The notes below the pieces were generated by a model. That model saw only the letters and a list, made by a program, of their open reading frames with translations. It did not search any database and was not told the origin of the DNA. Source: DATKZS01 sp035527835 [NCBI: bacterium] (GTDB lineage Bacteria; RBG-13-61-14). From it: DNA of 60,493 nucleotides. Below are positions 1-9,040 of this stretch, piece by piece (the first letter of the stretch is position 1; every line of letters starts with the position of its first letter). The position numbers were made by a program, and so were the translations under genes. The stretch lies in assembly GCA_035527835.1 (NCBI GenBank), contig DATKZS010000154.1:1-60493 (forward strand), written 5' to 3'.

Positions 1-3000
1 GTCACCCGGACGCCACTCCGAATAAACCGGATTGATGAAAACCTTGCGCGGGTCCTCGATCACGAAGATGACGTTCTGGTTGAGAGCGTTGCCCGCGTAG
101 TCGCTCACGGTGACGTTGACCACGTGGTTGCCGAGGTTCAGAGTATTCCCCCATACAAACGATACCGTATCGCCGGTGAGGGAGTAGGAGACCACGGTCG
201 AAAAATCGAGCACGATCGGATGCGGCGCGGCCCAGTCAATCCCGGAGCCGCCGGAGTCGCCAAAGTTGATCGCGAACGACTGATTGGCAACAGGCGGCAT
301 GGTATCGTTCACGATCTCCCGGTGCGCCGGCGACGAATACACGATCACCGGGCCCTTCGAGTCCACCAGAATCCCGTCCGACCATGCCTCCAAGTATAAC
401 CCGGCCCCGTTATAAGCCCGCACCCCCACGAAGTAACTCTGGTTCTCCAAAAGGGAGAGCCCCATCCGCGTCACGTCCGTGAGCAGGAAATTATTCGTCC
501 ACCCCACAACGTCGCCCAATCCCGGCGCGCTCCCGATACAATACTCATACCGATCAATCCCCGAGGTCGTATCGCCCGCCATGGTCCAGCTCGCGTGAAT
601 CCGGTCCATGTAGCCCGTGTACGCGCCGTCGTCAGTGACGGTAAAGGCCGTGGGCGCCGAGGTGTCAACCCGGATGCCGTCTGTTGACAGAGGCGTCGCG
701 TCGGTCCCGGCCACGTCCTTGGAACGGCCCGTCAGGTAATACGTGGCCCCGGGCAAGAGCGACAGGCCGCCGCGCGTGACGTCGCCGTCCGCATCCGCGG
801 TCCACGTCACCACGCTGTTCCAGCCCGCCGTCGGGTAGGCCGCCGTCCCGATCGCGTATTCGTATCCGTTTAAGCCGGACTGCCCCTGGTCGGTCGAGCC
901 GAAGAGAACGTGCAGGGTCGTCGTGCTCGAGGTGTACGCACCGTCGTCAATTGCCGACGTCATCACCGGGCCCACCCGGTCCACGAAAATGCTGTCGTCG
1001 GGCGAGGCCGGAGCCAGCTCCGTCTTCTGCAGCGAGAGCACCGCGATGCTGTAGAAATAATACGTCCCGTCCTGGCCGCCGGGGAACGAGTAATTGAACG
1101 AGCCGGAGAAGCCGCTTTGCGTTAGACCCGTGTCCGACCACGACCCCTCGTTCAGCTTCTTCCACAAATGCACCACCGCGTACTGGTCCGAGCAGGTGAA
1201 GTCCACCGTCACGCTGTTGGCGTTGGTGAGCGTCGCCGCGATCGAGACCGAGCTCGAGGGCACGGCCTCCGGAGATCGCGGGTTCCGGCCCTGCTGGTAC
1301 TCGGCCAGGTTGGACAGGCCGTCGAAGTCAGGATCGTCCGCCGCGTCGTCGAGCAACGGATCCAGCGCATACGTGACCTCCCAGCCGTCCGGCATCCCGT
1401 CGTTGTCCGTGTCCTGGTCCATATCGCACGGGTCGGTGCCGTAGGTCCGCTCCTGGTTGTTGGTGAGGCCGTCGCCGTCGAAGTCGCTGTTGGCGTCGGG
1501 CGTCTTGGGCAAGAGGCAGGAATGCGCCACCTCGTAGCCGTCGGGCATGGTGTCGCCGTCGGTGTCGGGGTTGCGGGGGTTGGTGGTGTAGGTGACCACC
1601 TCGTCGCCGTCGGAGAGGCCGTCGTCGTCGGAGTCGGAGTCCTTGGGGAAGGTGTTGTTGGTGTATTCGCCAAGGTTATTGAGTCCGTCGCCGTCGGGGT
1701 CGCCGGAGGCGTCGTTGGTATGAGGATCAAGCTGATAAGTGACCTCCCAGCCGTCGGGCATGCCGTCGCCGCTGGGTCCGCCGTTATCCTCGGAGTCGGG
1801 GTCAAAGGGAAAGAGGTTATAAAGGTACTCTTGGTAGTTGGTGAGGCCGTCGCCGTCGGGATCGTTGCCGGCGTCGTTGACCAGGGGATTGAGCCCCCGC
1901 ATCCGCTCCCACCCGTCCGGGATCCAATCGCCGTCGGTGTCCCAGTTATGAGGATTGGTGGAGCCAATTCCTCCGTTGTACTCGCTGATGTTAAGGAGGC
2001 CGTCGAAGTCCGGGTCCTGGAGGGCGTCAACGGTGTTTGGTTCCAGAAGATTGGTTACCTCCCACCCGTCCGGCATTGCGTCTCCGTCGGTGTCGGGGTT
2101 GTTGGGATCGGTATGGTAAAGATACTCGAGGCTGTTGGATAGTCCGTCGCCGTCGGGGTCGCCGTTCTGATCGGGAGTGATGGGGGAGAGGCCGTTCTGC
2201 ACCTCCCAGAGGTCATCCATTCCGTCATTGTCGGTGTCGGAGTCGTGGGGATCGGTGTGGTTTACGAACTCCTGGAAGTTGGTGAGTCCGTCGCCGTCGA
2301 GGTCGGCGCCACCGTCGGGGACGAGGACCTGGGTGGTCCAGTCAATCTCCCAGCGGTCGGGCATGCCATCGTTGTCGGTGTCAGAAAGAGCGGGATTGGT
2401 GTGGTAAACGTTCAATTCATCATAATCTCCCAGGCCGTCTCCATCGGTGTCAGCCAGGTTGGGATCGGTTCCAGAGGCGGCTTCGTTGATATCCAGGATG
2501 CCGTCGCCATCGGTGTCATTTCCGTTGCGGTCGGTGCCCATGTAGAACTCCTGGAGGTTGGAAATGACGTCCCCGTCCGAATCAGGATAGATGAGCCTTC
2601 GATAATATATGTCATTAATAAAAGGCTGGGGCACGGACTGGTTGAAGGCGACATATACCTGATGGATGTTTCCGTTATTATCCAGGGCCATTCTTGGTAG
2701 CAACAGCGTCGAGTTCACCGATTGCGGGCTTTCCATCGGCTGTTCGTATTGCAGGGGTTTGAACCATTTCTTGCCGTTGAAGGGCACGGTATAGATATTG
2801 GATACGGTCCCCTCATTTGCCCGATAGGTGATGAAGTATGTGCCTCCCCTGAAATATGCCGAATCAAGGTACGACGGACTGTATTTAAAACCCTCCTTGC
2901 CCAGGGGGTTTACCGGCAGGGTCCAATTATTCCCTTTACTCATTGAGAAGTTTATTTCGTTTTTATATGCGCTTTTTACTTCAGTCCATGCGACATAGGC

Positions 3001-6000
3001 TTGCCCGCCATTCCCGGCGGCCACGGTGGACGCTGAGCTGTCGGAGAGGGTTGTGGACAACCTGACAATGTTGGACCAGGTTGATCCGTTATAGCTTCGA
3101 TACACGACTTCCTGGTTTCCGTAGCTCCCCTCCGACCATACGACGTGGATGGTCCCGTCCGGTCCCACGGCGATATCCGGGCTGTTGGAATTGCTGGTTG
3201 ATACATTGCTCAAGTTGGTGACATTCTGCCATACGGATCCGTTGTAGCTCTGGAACCAGACATCCCCGATATTGCCGGAAGATTGCGTGCTCCGGGTATA
3301 GACAATATTCAGGTTATTGTCCGGCCCCACGGCGATTTCAGTATCCCTGCACTCAAAAGAAGACGCCGCACAATTCGTGATCTGAGTAGTCGTCCCCCAG
3401 GACACCCCGGTTTTTTGAATGAGATATAACTCATAAGTATTCTTGCCGTAAACGACACTTACGGTGCCATCGGTCCCGACCGCCACCCTGGCTTCCAACG
3501 CAATAGACGGGAAAGCGCCTACGAGCCATTCCGCCGTGTCCCAGCCGGCCGCACCCACGGTCGAGTGGCGGTAAAAGACTCCCCCTGATACTAAACGCTT
3601 GTCCACGTACACGGCGTGGAGGTTTCCATCCGTGGCGGCCGCGATATCCGGGGAGGATATCTTGCCGAACTGATCGGACGAGGTCGCGGCGAGTATTGTC
3701 TGATAGTCGTCCCAGTCGCGGTCGTCCTGGCTGCTGCCCGGGTTTCCATAGTTGAACTCTTCCAGTCCGTCCTGCTCTCCTCCGCCGTCGGAGTCCGAAA
3801 GGGCGGGGTTGGTGACATATGGATTTGCGGCAAGCTCGTCCCCGTCATCAATTCCATCGCGGTCGCTGTCGGTTTCCAGGGGGTCGCTGGCGTAGGTCAA
3901 GACCTCGGTGCCGTCGGATATGCCGTCGCCGTCGGTATCAATTCCCAGGTAATCGGTCCCGAGCAGGAACTCGAGACGATCGTTGAGCCCGTCTCCGTCC
4001 TGATCTCCGTAGTCGAGGTAGGAATAGGAAATTTCGGTGTCGGTTCCATCCGTGTAAATTTCCTGCCAGGCGAGGAAAAGGTCTCCGTCCGGCTTTCCGA
4101 TGCCGGTAAAGCTTACGGGGGCATCGTCATCATTTTGAGCCTGTCCCACCGCAATGGCGTCGAGGAATTCGCCTTTCATGGTCATGGAGGTTTTAACGAC
4201 GTTGCTTTGATCGGCCTTATCGCACCAGACGAGGTTTACGTTTTTCTGGGAGTCGTTGGCGAAGGCGGGATTGAGCGAATCGGCCATTGACCGGGACACA
4301 TTGGTGAAGCTGATCCAGTTCCACAGGTCCCTGACCGCCCCCTGGATATCGCCGTCTTTCTGCCAGGCGGCATAGATGAATCCCTTGGCGTCGGCGGCGA
4401 TTACGGGGTTATCTCCGCTTCCGAGCACTTCATGGGTGGTCCAGCTTGAGGATGATGAGGTGGTGGCGTACTTGATCAGCGAATCATTGGGGTAGGGTTC
4501 GTCCTTATTCCAGATGACGTGAGGGAAATCCGCAAAGTCAATGGCCAGCCGGGATGAATAAATCGCATCGGCGCTGGAGCTGACGATGGTCGAAATCGAG
4601 GAACCCTGTTTATGATAGTACAGATAATAATTGACATTTCTTTCCACCCATACCCAGTGGAAATTACCCTGGCCGTCAATCTGCACGTCATAGCTCTGGA
4701 AGGCCTGGTTGGCCCTGGTCTCCAGGACCTCCGCGCCGGTAAAGGCCGAGCCGTTATAGTAAGCGTGATTAAGGGTCCAGGATGCTCCGGATTCCTGCCA
4801 GAACAGGTGAAGCACGCCGTCCGGCGCTGTCCGCAGCAGGGGGTTGTGGGCGTTGGAGGTGGCGGAAGTAACGTTGGTGTAGCCGGACCATGAGGATCCC
4901 GACCATGTCCGGTAACAGATCGGATAGGTCTGTCCCTGTCTCTCGAAGGCGACAAAGATGGTCCCCGCGCCGTTGATGCCCAGCGAGGGCAGGATCTCCT
5001 CGTAGGTGTTCGAGTACACCCTGGCCGGCGTTGACCACTTAACGTCGTCGGAGGGATTGCTGTTAGGGTTGCGGCCGAGGTAGGCCTCGAGCCCGTCGAG
5101 TTCGGTGCCGGCGTCGGTGTCGGAGAGCACCGGGCTGGTGCCGGTATGGGCCATATCAAGAAACACCCTGGTGTTGTCCTCAACTTCGTTGGCAAGCCCG
5201 TCCCGGTCGTTGTCGTTGTTGGGGAACAGCGGGTCGGTGAACGACCGGTACTCTTCGAGGTTGGTCAGGCCGTCCCCGTCGGGGTCAGAATCGGCGTCGT
5301 TGAAGAAGGGATCGGCGCCGTAGAGCACTTCCCAGCCATCGCTCATGCCGTCTCCGTCGGTATCGGCGTTATTGGGGTCGGTGAGGTAGTTGAAGATCTC
5401 GTCGTAATCGCTGATCCCGTCGCCGTCGGAATCGGCGGAAAAGAGGTTGGTGCCGAAGAAGGTTTCCAGCCAGTCGTTGAGTCCGTCGCCGTCCTGGTCC
5501 GACCTGGGGTCGGCGAAGCGGAGGGTTGCGGTGTCCATCTTGCCGGCGACGGCCTGGCGGATGAGGTCGGCGGTATTGGCGGGCGGCGGGTCGAGGGGGC
5601 CCAGGAAGATGACGCGGCCCTTGCCGGGTACGTCGCGGTAGGCGGCGTAAAGGTAGTTGGTGGTCCCGCTGCGATAGGACAGGGGCACGACCGACGCGCC
5701 CTTGTTGTCGCGGCGCATGACGGATTTGGCGGTGACGGAGCCGATGATTTGGCCCACGTTGTAGTACTTGGTGATGAAGTCGGCGGCCTCGATGTACTGG
5801 CTGGTGGCGGACGAGCCATTATAGTACCAGTAGGTACCGTAGCCGTTGGTCCCGGCTGATGCCGGCCACATCAGGCCGGAGTAGCCCAGGTAATTGACGG
5901 CGTGGTCAATGGCGACGATGACCTTGCCGGGCACGAACCAATTGTTCACCCCGGTGGTCAGCGCGTCGGGCACGGCGTTGTCGGGGAGGACGAGGACGTC

Positions 6001-8787
6001 GTATGAGGAGAGCTCGGCGGCGGTGGGGTCTTTGATCTCGCGGGCCGAGAAGCGCGATTCGGGGTCCTGATCCAGGATGGTCAGGACCTCGGCGTAGCGG
6101 TTATTGTTGTTGCTGGATGAGTACCAATAGGAGATCCCGGTCTGGTTGGCGCGGTTCTGCACGGCCACGTCGAGCGCGCCGTCGTCCTTGCACACGTAGT
6201 TCAGGTTGTTGGCCTGGGTGTCGAGGAGGGTCACGGACGAGGCCTCGGCGGTGGTGTCCTGGGCCCGGCCCTTGAATACGCCGCTCCGGACCTCGACCAG
6301 GACCTGGCTGGTGCCGGCACCGGAGACGATGATTCCGGCGTCGGTGGCGGCGCTCCAGACGGCGTTGCCGGCTAGCTTGAGCGAAAAACGCGTGGTGTTG
6401 TCGGCGGTCATAGTGAAACCGAGCTGATCCTTGACCGCCACCGTCACCTTGGCGTCGTAGTTGATGGCGTTTCCGATTACGCTGTCGCAGTTGACATACT
6501 TGGCATAGCGGCCGGCGCCGGAACTCAAGGGCGCGGCGTCCACGCCGTCGGTGTAGCCGTCGCCGTCAGTGTCGTCCCAGTTGGGGTCGGTGCCGAGGTC
6601 GTACTCCTCGCGGTTGGTGAGTCCGTCCCAATCAGGGTCTCCGGTGGCGTCGGCGGCGTTGGCCGGGTTGAACCCGTACTGATATTCCCAGGCGTCGGGC
6701 ATGCCGTCGCTATCGCCGTCGGGACTGGCCGCGTTCGATCCTAAAAAGTTGGTTTCAAAATAACTGGTGATGCCGTCGCCGTCGGCGTCGGGGGCGCGGC
6801 ATTGGGAGAGGGGCTCGAGGTAGACGTACTGGTAATACCCGGTGGTTTGGGTGGCGAGCCCGGAGCCGCTGCCCGGGGGAAACGGCGCGCTGTTCCGATA
6901 GATGCCGCTGATGGCGGTGATGGAGGAAATCGGGTCGGGGCTCACGCTGGTCTGTCCGTAATATGACGAGCTGTTTCTCCAGGTCACGGTCATGGCGTAG
7001 TACTTGCCGGGGACCATCGTGGTCCCGATATAGGCGGGCGCGTACCAGTTATCGCCCCCGGCCGCGACCACGGAGGTCTGGAAGATCCTGGTCCACGGCC
7101 CGGTGGCGCTCGTGCCCTCGTAAACGTCGAAGTAGAGAATCTCGCCGGCCGGCGGGCCAAGCCATTCATAGAACCGGTCAAGGATGGCGGGGGCGGACAC
7201 CGAATAGACGTTCCCCCGCAGCCGGCTCGTTCCGGAATAGGTCACGCTGTTACTGAAAGCATAACCGCCGGTATAGGTGCAGGTTGACTGGGGCCGGTCA
7301 ATATGGAGGAGCGTGTTGCGCAGGAGAGCAGGAAAGTCCTCCACCGGGGCTGAGGGGTTGGCGTAAAGCTCGATGGCAAAGGTGTGGGCGAGCACGTGGC
7401 CGGCGCCATAGGCAAAGGAACTGAGAATCGGATAACTGCCGGTCTGGGTCACGACCGCGTTGGTGGGAGTCCCGCCGGTCGCGGTGAAATAGCCGCGAGC
7501 GGCCTCGCCGTCAAGACCGGCCTCGGTGACGTTGGTCATCGAATAGTGAGAGGGGCTGTTGATGAGAAAATTATTGTACAAGGCGATGGTATTACCCTGC
7601 AGCCCGGTCGGGATCGTATAGGTCCCCTCCCATTTGTCGCTGGAGGGGTAGGCAAAACCGTGGAACAGGAAGTCGCCGCCCTTTCTCACCCAGGCTTCGA
7701 TCGGTGTGGTGGCGTTGACCAGGGCCTGGTAAAAGGCGATGGGCTGGTAAGAATAGACCAAGATCTTGTCATAAAGTGAATAGTCAATGCCCGGGATCGC
7801 CGCGGAGTTGTAAATATCAAATGGTATATTGACGCTGGTGAGGAGTTGGTCCGGGGCGGTGAGCCAAATGGCGGCGTCGCGGAGGACGGCGACATGCTTG
7901 GGCAGGCCGCCCACGCGCTGGGTGCGGACCACCTGGTAGAAGGCGCGGGAGGTGGCGTTGATTAAGCCGGTGGGATATGGAGGCAGGTAGCCCATTGATC
8001 CGCCCGTCTCCATGGTGCCGAAGGAAGTGCTGATGGGAAGGGTGGGACCGTTCAGATAGTAATAGGTGACGGAGGCGTTTGAAAAACCGGCCGCCACAAA
8101 GTAATAGTTATTGGCCAGGAGCTTGACGCCGAAGGTCCCGGATTTGTAAAAGCCCTCGCCGCCCGCGGCGGTCTTGTAGGCGTTGGAATAAAGCTGGGTG
8201 TAGGTGCCGTTGACGGTCGCGCTCTGGTACAGGTAAAAGACCACGGTGGTGCCCGCGGCCGGGTTCAGGTATTGATCGAAGTCAATGAGCACGGTGTCGG
8301 CGGTCGGCTTGTAAACGTTGCCCACGCCCTGGAACCCCGTATTGTAGCCTGTGGTGTTTCCCAGCGTATCGCTCTGCAGCCCGCTGTCGTCGTCGAGCGC
8401 CAGGAGCGGGTCCGTTCCCCACGCCGCCTCCGCGCCGTCGTTCACGCCGCCGCCATCGGTGTCGGCGATCATGGGGTCCGTAGCCATCAGGTACTCGCCC
8501 AGGTTGGAAAGCCCGTCGGAGTCGAGGTCTCCGGTGGCGTCGGCCACCGCCGGGTTGGTGCCCTCGGCATCCTCCCACCCGTCCGGCATGCCGTCGTGGT
8601 CCGTGTCCGGGTCAAACGGATTGGTCCCGATGGTCACCTCGTAGCCGGTGACCAGGCCGTCCCGGTCCGGGTCCGTGACCTGGGCGTGGGTCGGACGAGC
8701 AAGGCAGACAAAGAAGCAGCAGAGCAGGGAAACGGTCAATAACGAGCGCGCACCCCGCCCCTTCACCAACGCACACTTTTGGCTCAT
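1..8787 (-). CDS. Giant secreted protein with DxDxDG (thrombospondin type 3-like) repeats, C-terminus outside window
   Basis: I read this frame codon by codon from the ATG to the window edge: 2,929 codons with no stop, so the C-terminus lies beyond base 1. The ATG follows a GGAGGGG ribosome site 4 bases upstream. Residues 1-35 are a signal peptide ending THA|Q. About 36 calcium-loop motifs (DTDGDGMPDGWE, DPDGDGLTNYQEY types) fall in five blocks near residues 40-130, 666-750, 1100-1247, 1600-1697 and 2066-2507. Between blocks 3-4 and 4-5 are propeller-like stretches with phrases such as PDIAVGPDGTIHVVW. Residues about 750-1097 look like a flavodoxin/class I amidotransferase-type fold (VLVLPDNAVPDALTTGV, GRVIFLGPLD). 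Residues about 2508-2929 contain fibronectin-III-like repeats (GLSLLENQSYFVGVRAYNGA). Likely an extracellular or surface adhesin/matrix protein rigidified by calcium. Any anchor or secretion signal is off-window. Function is inferred from architecture only. Confidence 0.93.
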   Translation of the reverse strand, partial: MSQKCALVKGRGARSLLTVSLLCCFFVCLARPTHAQVTDPDRDGLVTGYEVTIGTNPFDPDTDHDGMPDGWEDAEGTNPAVADATGDLDSDGLSNLGEYLMATDPMIADTDGGGVNDGAEAAWGTDPLLALDDDSGLQSDTLGNTTGYNTGFQGVGNVYKPTADTVLIDFDQYLNPAAGTTVVFYLYQSATVNGTYTQLYSNAYKTAAGGEGFYKSGTFGVKLLANNYYFVAAGFSNASVTYYYLNGPTLPISTSFGTMETGGSMGYLPPYPTGLINATSRAFYQVVRTQRVGGLPKHVAVLRDAAIWLTAPDQLLTSVNIPFDIYNSAAIPGIDYSLYDKILVYSYQPIAFYQALVNATTPIEAWVRKGGDFLFHGFAYPSSDKWEGTYTIPTGLQGNTIALYNNFLINSPSHYSMTNVTEAGLDGEAARGYFTATGGTPTNAVVTQTGSYPILSSFAYGAGHVLAHTFAIELYANPSAPVEDFPALLRNTLLHIDRPQSTCTYTGGYAFSNSVTYSGTSRLRGNVYSVSAPAILDRFYEWLGPPAGEILYFDVYEGTSATGPWTRIFQTSVVAAGGDNWYAPAYIGTTMVPGKYYAMTVTWRNSSSYYGQTSVSPDPISSITAISGIYRNSAPFPPGSGSGLATQTTGYYQYVYLEPLSQCRAPDADGDGITSYFETNFLGSNAASPDGDSDGMPDAWEYQYGFNPANAADATGDPDWDGLTNREEYDLGTDPNWDDTDGDGYTDGVDAAPLSSGAGRYAKYVNCDSVIGNAINYDAKVTVAVKDQLGFTMTADNTTRFSLKLAGNAVWSAATDAGIIVSGAGTSQVLVEVRSGVFKGRAQDTTAEASSVTLLDTQANNLNYVCKDDGALDVAVQNRANQTGISYWYSSSNNNNRYAEVLTILDQDPESRFSAREIKDPTAAELSSYDVLVLPDNAVPDALTTGVNNWFVPGKVIVAIDHAVNYLGYSGLMWPASAGTNGYGTYWYYNGSSATSQYIEAADFITKYYNVGQIIGSVTAKSVMRRDNKGASVVPLSYRSGTTNYLYAAYRDVPGKGRVIFLGPLDPPPANTADLIRQAVAGKMDTATLRFADPRSDQDGDGLNDWLETFFGTNLFSADSDGDGISDYDEIFNYLTDPNNADTDGDGMSDGWEVLYGADPFFNDADSDPDGDGLTNLEEYRSFTDPLFPNNDNDRDGLANEVEDNTRVFLDMAHTGTSPVLSDTDAGTELDGLEAYLGRNPNSNPSDDVKWSTPARVYSNTYEEILPSLGINGAGTIFVAFERQGQTYPICYRTWSGSSWSGYTNVTSATSNAHNPLLRTAPDGVLHLFWQESGASWTLNHAYYNGSAFTGAEVLETRANQAFQSYDVQIDGQGNFHWVWVERNVNYYLYYHKQGSSISTIVSSSADAIYSSRLAIDFADFPHVIWNKDEPYPNDSLIKYATTSSSSSWTTHEVLGSGDNPVIAADAKGFIYAAWQKDGDIQGAVRDLWNWISFTNVSRSMADSLNPAFANDSQKNVNLVWCDKADQSNVVKTSMTMKGEFLDAIAVGQAQNDDDAPVSFTGIGKPDGDLFLAWQEIYTDGTDTEISYSYLDYGDQDGDGLNDRLEFLLGTDYLGIDTDGDGISDGTEVLTYASDPLETDSDRDGIDDGDELAANPYVTNPALSDSDGGGEQDGLEEFNYGNPGSSQDDRDWDDYQTILAATSSDQFGKISSPDIAAATDGNLHAVYVDKRLVSGGVFYRHSTVGAAGWDTAEWLVGAFPSIALEARVAVGTDGTVSVVYGKNTYELYLIQKTGVSWGTTTQITNCAASSFECRDTEIAVGPDNNLNIVYTRSTQSSGNIGDVWFQSYNGSVWQNVTNLSNVSTSNSNSPDIAVGPDGTIHVVWSEGSYGNQEVVYRSYNGSTWSNIVRLSTTLSDSSASTVAAGNGGQAYVAWTEVKSAYKNEINFSMSKGNNWTLPVNPLGKEGFKYSPSYLDSAYFRGGTYFITYRANEGTVSNIYTVPFNGKKWFKPLQYEQPMESPQSVNSTLLLPRMALDNNGNIHQVYVAFNQSVPQPFINDIYYRRLIYPDSDGDVISNLQEFYMGTDRNGNDTDGDGILDINEAASGTDPNLADTDGDGLGDYDELNVYHTNPALSDTDNDGMPDRWEIDWTTQVLVPDGGADLDGDGLTNFQEFVNHTDPHDSDTDNDGMDDLWEVQNGLSPITPDQNGDPDGDGLSNSLEYLYHTDPNNPDTDGDAMPDGWEVTNLLEPNTVDALQDPDFDGLLNISEYNGGIGSTNPHNWDTDGDWIPDGWERMRGLNPLVNDAGNDPDGDGLTNYQEYLYNLFPFDPDSEDNGGPSGDGMPDGWEVTYQLDPHTNDASGDPDGDGLNNLGEYTNNTFPKDSDSDDDGLSDGDEVVTYTTNPRNPDTDGDTMPDGYEVAHSCLLPKTPDANSDFDGDGLTNNQERTYGTDPCDMDQDTDNDGMPDGWEVTYALDPLLDDAADDPDFDGLSNLAEYQQGRNPRSPEAVPSSSVSIAATLTNANSVTVDFTCSDQYAVVHLWKKLNEGSWSDTGLTQSGFSGSFNYSFPGGQDGTYYFYSIAVLSLQKTELAPASPDDSIFVDRVGPVMTSAIDDGAYTSSTTTLHVLFGSTDQGQSGLNGYEYAIGTAAYPTAGWNSVVTWTADADGDVTRGGLSLLPGATYYLTGRSKDVAGTDATPLSTDGIRVDTSAPTAFTVTDDGAYTGYMDRIHASWTMAGDTTSGIDRYEYCIGSAPGLGDVVGWTNNFLLTDVTRMGLSLLENQSYFVGVRAYNGAGLYLEAWSDGILVDSKGPVIVYSSPAHREIVNDTMPPVANQSFAINFGDSGGSGIDWAAPHPIVLDFSTVVSYSLTGDTVSFVWGNTLNLGNHVVNVTVSDYAGNALNQNVIFVIEDPRKVFINPVYSEWRPGD

Positions 8788-9040
8788 GATCCCCTCCAGA
8801 AGCAAACCAATCAACCTGTGGCGCCGTGCCCCGGGCGAACGTGCCAATTGTTTCTAAAACCGATTACCTGAGGTCCCTGTTGACGGATTGGTCAAACATT
8901 AACATAATAGACGAAAATTTTTGTTTTTTCTACAACTTTTACGTTCGGCTGGGTCAGCGCTCCCCTCCTCCGTCTCAACCGTTGAATTAACTCGAAATGT
9001 TCCCCGACCGGAACCTCTTGATAATCCGCCGTGTTGTGGA
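8788..9040. other. Spacer upstream of the giant gene
   Basis: 253 bases between ggt and the giant surface-protein gene, both on the minus strand. The AT-rich part (about 8880-8950) may hold the promoter of the giant gene, but I see no clear -35/-10 pair. Only the strong ribosome site next to the ATG at 8787 is evident. Confidence 0.4.

Noticed and set aside
1168-4290. Long plus-strand open frames (1168-2142, 2245-2700, 3616-4290) with Val/Gly-rich proteins
   Set aside because: They are the exact complement, frame for frame, of the DxDGD codons of the minus-strand giant gene; no ribosome sites and low-complexity V/G content.
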